NCBI GenBank assembly: GCA_965247475.1
Contig: OZ252016.1
Span: 620,001 to 684,000, forward strand
Direction of reading: 5' to 3'
Source of the DNA: G965247475 sp965247475
Lineage (GTDB): Bacteria; Chloroflexota; UBA11872
DNA length: 64,000 nucleotides
A program made the position numbers and the translations under genes. Below are positions 34,908 through 41,879 of the stretch, piece after piece. The notes under the pieces were generated by a model that was given only the letters and a program-made list of their open reading frames with translations, was not told the DNA's origin and made no database searches. Position 1 is the first letter of the stretch; every line of letters starts with the position of its first letter.

Positions 34908-35045
34908 GCGCGTGCACTCAGAGCGAGAGTGCCGCCAGTATGCCCGACCGGTCGGACGCCCGCCCGCGACGCCTATCGACCCGATGCCGGACGTACGTGT
35001 AGTTCCCACCGCCCGTGTCTGCAAACCGCCGAAACCGCCTGAGTG

Positions 35046-35093
35046 TCATTCCGAGCGGAGCGAGGAATCTCACGGCCACCGGACCGGCGAAGG
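35046..35093 (+). repeat. dispersed intergenic repeat, copy 2
   Basis: TCATTCCGAG...GAGGAATCTCA-type element related to 32377-32429, at the start of a repeat-rich 500-bp gap between the bactofilin-like gene and larC. Confidence 0.5.
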
Positions 35094-35143
35094 CCTGCCC
35101 GGAGTCTGTCGAAGGCCCATCCCGCGTCCATCGAACGGATCTC

Positions 35144-35210
35144 ACGGCACCCCCGTGCGCGTTCCCCCGTGCACCCTGAGCCTGTCGAAGGGGCACGGGA
35201 GTGATGTGGC
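35144..35210 (+). repeat. 67-bp direct repeat, copy A
   Basis: Identical to 35345-35411 over 67 bp. Contains CCCCGTGCGCG and an internal pairing potential of CCCCCGTGC with GCACGGG around GAGCCTGTCGAAGG. Noncoding. Confidence 0.85.
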
Positions 35211-35275
35211 TCAGGCAGACCCTGTCGAATCACGGAATCGCCGCACCCTGCCAGGGTGGGCCACCGGGCCAAGTT

Positions 35276-35313
35276 CCCTCTCCCCGTCGAGGGAGAGGGT
35301 TAGGGTGAGGGGG
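35276..35313 (+). repeat. hairpin repeat of the CCCTCTCC...GGGAGAGGG type
   Basis: CCCTCTCCC, a short loop, and GAGGGAGAGGGTTAGGG followed by TGAGGGGG. A REP-like intergenic palindrome seen in many high-GC genomes. Next to it lies a second small palindrome, CACCCTGCCAGGGTG (35244-35258). Confidence 0.6.
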
Positions 35314-35344
35314 TCGAAAGTGACGGCCGTCCTGAAGTGCACGG

Positions 35345-35411
35345 ACGGCACCCCCGTGCGCGTTCCCCCGTGCACCCTGAGCCTGTCGAAGGGGCACGGG
35401 AGTGATGTGGC
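35345..35411 (+). repeat. 67-bp direct repeat, copy B
   Basis: Identical to 35144-35210, offset 201 bp. It ends 10 bp before the larC stop codon, so the pair brackets the REP-like hairpin. Together with the dispersed elements it fills the gap 34908-35420, which holds no gene. Confidence 0.85.
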
Positions 35412-35420
35412 CCGGAGCGA

Positions 35421-36623
35421 CTAACCCCTGTCGGTTCCGTCCGGCGCTTGCGCGGGCGCCGCGTCGAGCCCGGCCGCGCGCGCGGCGTCGTAGACCGCGC
35501 GCAGCGGCGTCGAGCGCGCCTCGGCGGCGCGCGCACAGTCCGCGGCCTCGGGCGCGACGTCGCGGAGGTCGCCGCGCAGGTACGAGGCCTTCACCGCGAT
35601 GGGGCCGTACGCGGTCTCGACCACGAATCGATGTCGCGCCAGCTTGGTCCGGATCACCTCGTGAACTCGCACCCCGAGCGTGGTTGTCTCGGCGAGCAGA
35701 ATCTCGATGGCCGCGTCGGCGCGGTCCGGAGGCGCGATCACGGTCAGCTTGGTCCCCGGTCGCCCGTGCTTCATGCCGATCGCGGACGTGACCGCGTCGA
35801 GCGCGCCCGCCTCGAGCAGCCGGTCGACCATGTACGGGTAAAGTTCGGGATTCATGTCGTCGATGTGGGTCTCGATGACCATCGCCGTATCGGCCCGCTC
35901 GGCGTCCGGCTGCCCGAGCGTTACGCGCAGGACGTTCGGCCGATCGAGTTCGCGCGTCCCCGCGCCGTACCCGTGCGCGTGAATCCGCATCGGCGGCAGC
36001 GGACCGTAGGCGCCGGCCAGGCTGGTCAGCACCGCGGCGCCGGTGGGCGTGAGCAGCTCCGCGTCCTCGGTCGTCGAGTAAACGGGCGCGCCGCTGCCCT
36101 CCAGCAGCCGAACGGTCGCCGGGGCCGGAACCGGCAGCACGCCATGGCTCGCCCTCACGTTTCCGCCGCCGACGTTGATGCGCGAGACCGATATCTCACC
36201 GAGGCCGAGCAGCTCGACCGCCACCGCCGCGCCCACGATGTCCAGGATCGCGTCTGCCGCCCCGATCTCGTGGAAATGGACGTCGGCTGCCGGGACACCG
36301 TGAACGCGCGCCTCGGCTTCGGCCAGCCGGCGAAAGATGTCACGGGCGCGCCGCTTGGGCGCCGGGCCGACCGCACTCGCTTCGATCAGATCGTCGATCT
36401 CGCGAAACGTCCGCCCCGAGCCGGACGCCGTGATATCGAACTCCAGGTGCAGCGCGGTGATCGAACCCCGCCGCACGCGCTCCAGCCGGATCGACCAGCC
36501 GGTCAGATCGAGCTTGCGAAGCTCGGTCTCGAGCCCCCCCGCGTCGAGGCCCGCGTCGATCAGCGCGCCGAGAATCATGTTCCCGCTCGCGCCGGACGCG
36601 GCGTCGAAGTGGGCGCGCGTCAT
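35421..36623 (-). CDS. larC: nickel pincer cofactor biosynthesis protein LarC
   Basis: 400 residues from ATG 36623 (MTRAHFDAASGASGNM). CTP-dependent cyclometallase that inserts nickel into the pincer nucleotide cofactor of lactate racemase-type enzymes. Seen: DAASGASGNMILGALIDAG, HFHEIGAADAILDIVGA, ELLTPTGAAVL and the C-terminal ETHIDDMNPELYPYM and MKHGRPGTKLTV. In several bacteria this gene is split into larC1/larC2 by a programmed frameshift; here it is one continuous frame. Its ATG overlaps the larB stop. Confidence 0.93.
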   Translation of the reverse strand: MTRAHFDAASGASGNMILGALIDAGLDAGGLETELRKLDLTGWSIRLERVRRGSITALHLEFDITASGSGRTFREIDDLIEASAVGPAPKRRARDIFRRLAEAEARVHGVPAADVHFHEIGAADAILDIVGAAVAVELLGLGEISVSRINVGGGNVRASHGVLPVPAPATVRLLEGSGAPVYSTTEDAELLTPTGAAVLTSLAGAYGPLPPMRIHAHGYGAGTRELDRPNVLRVTLGQPDAERADTAMVIETHIDDMNPELYPYMVDRLLEAGALDAVTSAIGMKHGRPGTKLTVIAPPDRADAAIEILLAETTTLGVRVHEVIRTKLARHRFVVETAYGPIAVKASYLRGDLRDVAPEAADCARAAEARSTPLRAVYDAARAAGLDAAPAQAPDGTDRG

Positions 36624-37384
36624 TCCGCCGGCTCGGCCGCTCGGCGCGCGATCAGCGCGGCCTGATATCCCGCCCCGAACCCGTTGTCGATGTTCACCAC
36701 CGAGATTCCCGGCGCGCACGCGCTCAGCATCGTCAGCAGCGCGGCGATGCCGCCCAGCGACACGCCGTATCCGACGCTGGTCGGCACGGCGATCACCGGC
36801 CGATCCACCAGCCCGCCCACCACGCTGGGCAACGCGCCTTCCATTCCGGCCACCACCACGATGGCATCGGCCGCGTCCAGCGCGTCTCGATGCGCCAGCA
36901 GACGGTGCAGGCCCGCCACCCCCACGTCGCTGACCGATGTGACGTCCGCGCCGAGCGCCTCGGCCGTGACCGCCGCCTCTTGGGCGATCGGGAGATCCGA
37001 GGTCCCGCCGCTCACCACCGTCACGTGCCCGCGCGCGGGGCCGCGCTCGCCGCCCGCGACGGTGATCAACCGTGCCGGCATGTGGAGCTCGGCCCGCGGC
37101 AGCGCCTCCCGCACCGCATCGAACACTTCGCGCGACGCCTTGGTGCCGATCACGGGATTGCCGCCCGCGGCGATCTCGCGCGCAATCGCGGCAACCTGGT
37201 CCGGCGACTTGCCCTCGCAGTAGATCGCCTCGGGAAAGCCGGTTCGCAGCGGCCGGTGCACGTCAACCTGCGCGAACCCCAGATCAGTGACCGGCGCGTA
37301 TCGGAGGCGGTCCAGCGCGTCGTCGGCGTCGATTGCTCCCCGCGCCACGTCCTCGAGCAAGCGCCGGACCTGCTCCCGGTTCAT
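36620..37384 (-). CDS. larB: pyridinium-3,5-biscarboxylate mononucleotide synthase LarB
   Basis: 254 residues. Carboxylates and hydrolyses NaAD, the first step of nickel pincer cofactor synthesis. Distinctive PurE-like C-terminal half: HVTVVSGGTSDLPIAQEA, VSDVGVAGLHRLL, AIVVVAGMEGALPSVVGGL, PVIAVPTSVGYG and NIDNGFGAGYQA. The N-terminal part includes AIYCEGKSPDQ. Coupled to eno upstream and larC downstream by 4-bp overlaps. larE and larA are not in the window. Confidence 0.94.
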   Translation of the reverse strand: MNREQVRRLLEDVARGAIDADDALDRLRYAPVTDLGFAQVDVHRPLRTGFPEAIYCEGKSPDQVAAIAREIAAGGNPVIGTKASREVFDAVREALPRAELHMPARLITVAGGERGPARGHVTVVSGGTSDLPIAQEAAVTAEALGADVTSVSDVGVAGLHRLLAHRDALDAADAIVVVAGMEGALPSVVGGLVDRPVIAVPTSVGYGVSLGGIAALLTMLSACAPGISVVNIDNGFGAGYQAALIARRAAEPAE

Positions 37385-38679
37385 GGCCAGGACGTCTGAA
37401 TGCTTGCCAGCGCCCCCCGGCCCGCGAAGTGGGCGTCCGCGCCGAGCGCTTCCTCGATCCGCAGCAGTTGGTTGTACTTCGAGACCCGATCCGTCCGGCT
37501 GGGCGCGCCCGTCTTGATCTGGCCGGCGTTGGTTGCGACCGCCAGGTCGGCGATCGTGGTGTCTTCGGTCTCGCCCGACCGGTGCGAGATCACCGCCGTG
37601 AATCCCGCCTGCTGCGCCATCTGGACTGCGTCCATCGTTTCGCTGAGCGTGCCGATCTGGTTGACCTTGATCAGGATCGAGTTCGCCGCCCGTTCGTCGA
37701 TTGCGCGCCGCAGGCGCTCCGTGTTGGTCACGAGCAGATCGTCGCCCACCAGCTGGACACGATCGCCGATCGCCGCCGTCAGCGCCCTCCAGCCGGCCCA
37801 GTCCTCCTGGTCGAGGCCATCCTCGATCGACACGATCGGGAACCGCGCGGTCCATGCCGACCACAGATCGATCAATTCGGCCCGCGTCAGCGCGCGGCCC
37901 TCGCGGACGAGTTCGTACCGACCGTCGTCGGTGCGAAGCTCGGACGCGGCGGCGTCGACCGCCAGGACGATCTCATCGCCGATTCGGTACCCGGCAGTCT
38001 CGATGGCCGCCGCGATCATGTCGATCGCCTGCTCGTTCGAGCCCAACGCGGGCGCGAACCCCCCCTCGTCCCCGACGTTGGTGTTCAGTCCGGCGTCGGC
38101 GAGCACACCGCGCAGGGCCTGATAGACCTCCGCGCCGGCCCGCAGCGCTTCCGCGAACGAATCCGCGCCCACCGGCATGATCATGAACTCTTGAAAGTCC
38201 GTGCTGTCGGCCGCGTGCGCCCCGCCGTTCACGATGTTCATCATTGGAACCGGCAGCGTCGTCGCCGATCCGCCGCCGAGGTGTCGGAAGAGCGGCAGCC
38301 CCGCGGCGCGGGCCGCGGCGTGCGCAACCGCCAGCGAGACGCCCAGGATCGCGTTCGCGCCCAGCCGTGCCTTGTTCGGGGTTCCGTCCGCGGCGATCAT
38401 CCGATGGTCGATGCCCCGCTGATCCATTGCGTCCGCGCCCCGCAGCGTGGGCTCGATGACCTCGGAGATATTCCGGATGGCCTTGCGCACGCCTTTCCCG
38501 CCGAAGCGTTCCGGGTCGGCGTCACGCAGCTCCAGCGCCTCGTGCGTGCCGGTCGACGCGCCCGACGGAACGCTCGCGCGCCCGCTGGCGCCGCTCTCCA
38601 GCGTTACCTCGACCTCGACCGTAGGGTTTCCGCGCGAGTCGAGCACCTCCCGCGCGTGCACTCGGCTGATTAGGGTCAA
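37381..38679 (-). CDS. eno: enolase
   Basis: 432 residues. Interconverts 2-phosphoglycerate and phosphoenolpyruvate. ARQ-type start (ISRVHAREVLDSRGNPTVEVEV), SGASTGTHEALELRD, NIVNGGAHAADSTDFQEFMIMPVGA, SIEDGLDQEDWAGW, ILIKVNQIGTLSETMDA and ISHRSGETEDTTIADLAV contain the metal ligands and catalytic Glu/Lys. It heads the eno-larB-larC operon and ends with ATGA overlap to larB. Confidence 0.98.
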   Translation of the reverse strand: MTLISRVHAREVLDSRGNPTVEVEVTLESGASGRASVPSGASTGTHEALELRDADPERFGGKGVRKAIRNISEVIEPTLRGADAMDQRGIDHRMIAADGTPNKARLGANAILGVSLAVAHAAARAAGLPLFRHLGGGSATTLPVPMMNIVNGGAHAADSTDFQEFMIMPVGADSFAEALRAGAEVYQALRGVLADAGLNTNVGDEGGFAPALGSNEQAIDMIAAAIETAGYRIGDEIVLAVDAAASELRTDDGRYELVREGRALTRAELIDLWSAWTARFPIVSIEDGLDQEDWAGWRALTAAIGDRVQLVGDDLLVTNTERLRRAIDERAANSILIKVNQIGTLSETMDAVQMAQQAGFTAVISHRSGETEDTTIADLAVATNAGQIKTGAPSRTDRVSKYNQLLRIEEALGADAHFAGRGALASIQTSWP

Positions 38680-38781
38680 ATCGGGTCTCCGGCGCGGTAC
38701 GAGGACCCGCTGCGCGTGGTTCGGGCAGTATACGGCCGGCCTCGAGCGTCGCTCGGTTCGCGGCCGCGATGTCCCTAACGG

Positions 38782-40341
38782 TCAGCGCAAGGCGATCTGG
38801 AGCGCCTGTGCCACGGTGGCCACCGGGATGAACGTCATGTCCTCGCGAAGCACCGCCGGCAGGCCGTCGAGATCGCCCTCGTTGCCGCGCGGCAGCAGCA
38901 CCCGCCGCACGCCGGCCCGGTGCGCCGCCAGCATCTTGTGCGCGATGCCCCGCGCCGGCATCACGCCGCCATGCAGCGTCACGGCGCCGGTCGCGGCGAC
39001 CTCGGGGTCCACGCCGCGGTCCCGCATCAGCGACACCATCGCGATCGCCGCCGCCAGCGCGGCGGCCTGCTCGTCGCCGGGCAGTTCGCCGACCGGGATA
39101 ACCACGTGCGTGTCGAACTCCTCCAGAAAGCGCGCCGAGATCCCGAACGCCGAGAGATGCGACCGCACCATCGAGGGAACGATCATCGTCCTGGCGGTCA
39201 AATCCGTCCCGTCGGGGCCGGTCATGTGCATCCGTCCGGAGCCGGGCATGTTCGCCGCTTCCACGTGCTCGAACCGGCCGCCGCCGCGTCCGGCCACCAA
39301 CGTCCCCGCAACACCGGGCGCCTCGGCCCTGCGCACGCGGTCGGTTCGCGTCCTCGGGCGCCCGAGATAATCCACCAGCAGGTCGGATGTGAACCGCTCG
39401 ATCGAGGCGCCGTCGTCGAGCATCCGGTCGGCGAGCACGCGTCGCGCGATCCGGCGCACGAGCGCTTCCGCCTGCGCGAGACCCGGCTCCGACGTGTACG
39501 TCGCGATGAGCCCTCGCAGCGCGTCCTCGTCAAACTCCAGGCTGTCGGCGGCGATGCCGTAGTCGGCGAGCACCGAAGGCACCATCGACCGACCGGCAAT
39601 CGTCAGCTTGTCACCGAGCGCGTAGCCTTCCAGGCCCACGATCATCAACCGGGCGCGTACGTCGGCCGGGAGCTCGTGGGTCCAGCGAGCGGTGGCGATC
39701 ATGAGCGTGCGCGACAGATCGAACGGCACGCCGAAGAAGGGATCGCGAAATGACTGCCGGCGTGTCCGCCCTGCCACGGCGTACGTCACACCGTGCTGGT
39801 CGCTGGGCCACCGGGACCCGAAGCGATCGAGTCCCTCCAGAATGATCACGGCGTCCGCGGTTCCCGCGCGCTCGATCGCGGTCATCAGCGCGCCCGGCGC
39901 GTCGTCCCCGCCGAAGAACTCCGATGGCGATGTCAGGTGCGGAAGGTTGATCGTCTCGACAGGCCGCCGCAGCGCCTCGCCGATGCCGCGCGCGATGGAG
40001 GTCGTGCCAACGCCTTGCGGCCCCGCCAGGCACAGCATCCGACCTGGACCGGTGGAGGGTTCCTCGCGCCTGTTTTCTGATTCGCGAACGGCCAGGTGCT
40101 CGAGGATCCGATCGCACGCCGTCGAAGGCACGAACAGATCTTCGTGCAAATGCCGGCGCACCTCCGCGAGCTCCGGGGCGCCCGGGTCGTCGGCCTCCCA
40201 CGGCAACTCCACCGCCCGCGAAATCCGCTGGACTCTGTTGGCATCGTCTCCCATCGCGTCCAGGTCCTGGCGGAGCGAATCGGCCACCGCCGCGGGAAGC
40301 GGGGCTCTGGAGATTCGGGTCAGCAGCGTCTTCGCGTCCAC
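38782..40341 (-). CDS. Lon protease homologue lacking catalytic residues (pseudo-Lon)
   Basis: 519 residues, GTG start. The order is that of Lon: short N-terminal helical part, AAA+ module (about 100-310), Lon P domain (about 340-519). Collinear landmarks include DPFFGVPFDLSRTLMIATA and RSHLSAFGI, and AAHRAGVRRVLLPRGNEGDL. Catalytic positions are changed: Walker A GPQGVGTTS has Thr113 for Lys; Walker B ILEGLD has Gly170 for Glu; sensor-1 Asn is Arg219; protease Ser (GPSAG) is Ala426 in PGDEQAAA; the Lys of GGLKEK is Ala467 in RGIAHK. The N-terminal substrate domain is mostly missing. It should neither hydrolyse ATP nor cleave peptides by the Lon mechanism; a scaffold or regulatory role is inference. 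Confidence 0.85.
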   Translation of the reverse strand: MDAKTLLTRISRAPLPAAVADSLRQDLDAMGDDANRVQRISRAVELPWEADDPGAPELAEVRRHLHEDLFVPSTACDRILEHLAVRESENRREEPSTGPGRMLCLAGPQGVGTTSIARGIGEALRRPVETINLPHLTSPSEFFGGDDAPGALMTAIERAGTADAVIILEGLDRFGSRWPSDQHGVTYAVAGRTRRQSFRDPFFGVPFDLSRTLMIATARWTHELPADVRARLMIVGLEGYALGDKLTIAGRSMVPSVLADYGIAADSLEFDEDALRGLIATYTSEPGLAQAEALVRRIARRVLADRMLDDGASIERFTSDLLVDYLGRPRTRTDRVRRAEAPGVAGTLVAGRGGGRFEHVEAANMPGSGRMHMTGPDGTDLTARTMIVPSMVRSHLSAFGISARFLEEFDTHVVIPVGELPGDEQAAALAAAIAMVSLMRDRGVDPEVAATGAVTLHGGVMPARGIAHKMLAAHRAGVRRVLLPRGNEGDLDGLPAVLREDMTFIPVATVAQALQIALR

Positions 40342-40524
40342 GTGCGTTCCTGGGACATGCGAGGCGTTTCCCGATCATAGCGTTGGCGCCCCGCCGGGTT
40401 CCGTAGCAACCGTCTCACACGCCGCGCGCCGCCGGATCGCCAGCCCGCCTCTGTTGACTCGGGCGCGGCCCAGCGCGATGCTTCAATCGAGGCGATTCTC
40501 CTTCTATTGCAGGAAGGTCCACGC

Positions 40525-40866
40525 ATGGGTTTGCCGGGCGCCCCGTCGAATGAAGTCGATGTGCACGAAGCGAGGAATCTGATCGACGAAGGCAAGGTTC
40601 GGGTTGTCGACGTTCGAACCGACTTCCGGTTTCCCGCCATGGCAGGCGCCGATTACATACCGCTGGAGGACATCCTCGCGCGCCCGCAGGAGGTTCTGCC
40701 CGTTGGCGAGTCGGTGCTGTTCATCTGCAACGTTGGCCAGACAAGCGGCGTCGCAACCCAGATGGCGCTCGCCATGGGTCACGCCGCGACGTACAACATG
40801 AAGGGTGGCATGGAGGCCTGGACCGAGGCTGGGTACGAGACCACGGAGCCGCCGAGCGGCGGCTAG
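40525..40866 (+). CDS. rhodanese-like sulfurtransferase domain protein
   Basis: 113 residues from ATG 40525, with AGGAAGG 7 nt upstream. Single rhodanese domain: VDVHEARNLI, VRVVDVRTDFRF, catalytic Cys in FICNVGQTS and MKGGMEAWTEAGY. It would carry persulfide sulfur. The E1-like gene starts 43 bp downstream, recreating the MOCS3/Uba4 pairing as two separate proteins. Confidence 0.88.
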   Translation: MGLPGAPSNEVDVHEARNLIDEGKVRVVDVRTDFRFPAMAGADYIPLEDILARPQEVLPVGESVLFICNVGQTSGVATQMALAMGHAATYNMKGGMEAWTEAGYETTEPPSGG

Positions 40867-40909
40867 CCCGCGACCGGCCGCCACGACTGACGAACGAGGG
40901 GTATATCGC

Positions 40910-41752
40910 GTGTTTACCGTTGACCAAGTCCAGCGATACAGCCGCCACCTGTTGTTGCCCGAGGTGGGCGTCGCGGGCCAGCAGAAGCTCTTGAACGCAA
41001 AGGTCCTGGCCATCGGGGCCGGCGGCCTCGGCTCACCCACGCTGTTCTATCTCGCCGCGGCGGGCGTCGGGACGCTTGGCGTGGTGGACTTCGATGTCGT
41101 GGACCGCTCGAACCTGCAGCGTCAGATTCTCCACACGGACGCCCGCATCGGCACGCTCAAGACCGAGTCGGCCGAACGCACCCTCACCGCGCTGAATCCG
41201 GACGTGACCGTAGTTCGTCACGACGAGCCGCTCACCTCCGACAACGCCATGCGCATCCTCGCGCCCTACGACGTCATCGTGAACGGTTGCGACAACTTCC
41301 CCACCCGTTACCTGGTCAACGACGCCTCCCACATGCTGGGCAAGACGGTCGTGGATGGCAGCGTGCTGCGCTTCGAGGGCATGGTGACCGTATTCGAGAG
41401 CGGCCGCGGCTGCTACCGCTGCCTGTACCCCACACCCCCGCCGCCGGAGATGGCGCCGAGCTGCTCCGAGGCCGGTGTGCTCGGTGTTCTGCCCGGCCTG
41501 ATCGGGCTGATCCAGGCGACTGAGACGACCAAGTTGATTCTTGGGATTGGCGAGACACTCACGGGCCGTCTCCTGCTGGTCGACGCGCTGGCCATGGAGT
41601 TCCGCGAGCTGAAGTTGCGGCGGGATTCCGAGTGCCCGCTCTGCGGCGACAACCCGACGGTCACCGAGCTCATCGACTACGAGGAGTTCTGTGGCTTCGC
41701 CGGAGGCGACCATGCCTCCGAGCCGGCCGCGGCCGGGGTGGCCGTCGGCTAG
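40910..41752 (+). CDS. MoeB/ThiF-family E1-like adenylyltransferase
   Basis: 280 residues, GTG start with GAGGGG 8 nt upstream. Starts with QRYSRHLLLPEVGVAGQQKL. Nucleotide motif GAGGLGSPTLFYLAAAGVG, RSNLQRQILH, DGCDNFPTRYLVND-type segment, and zinc Cys pairs CYRC and CPLC. It adenylates the C-terminal Gly of a ubiquitin-like sulfur carrier (MoaD or ThiS type). No carrier is encoded nearby; the adjacent rhodanese is the probable sulfur donor. Confidence 0.9.
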   Translation: MFTVDQVQRYSRHLLLPEVGVAGQQKLLNAKVLAIGAGGLGSPTLFYLAAAGVGTLGVVDFDVVDRSNLQRQILHTDARIGTLKTESAERTLTALNPDVTVVRHDEPLTSDNAMRILAPYDVIVNGCDNFPTRYLVNDASHMLGKTVVDGSVLRFEGMVTVFESGRGCYRCLYPTPPPPEMAPSCSEAGVLGVLPGLIGLIQATETTKLILGIGETLTGRLLLVDALAMEFRELKLRRDSECPLCGDNPTVTELIDYEEFCGFAGGDHASEPAAAGVAVG

Positions 41753-41879
41753 CCTCGTTTTGACGCGCGGCGTCGACGAACGCCGCGCCAGCCCCCGACC
41801 GCGTCCACGCTCCGCCGTCGTGGGCGCGCGGCCGATAGCCGTATCCTGAGGGGCCGCGTATGGGGTCACTGAGGGGCGT

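Noticed and set aside
35144..35411. CRISPR array
   Set aside because: Only two copies of a 67-bp repeat with a 134-bp spacer containing another repeat; no array periodicity or cas genes.
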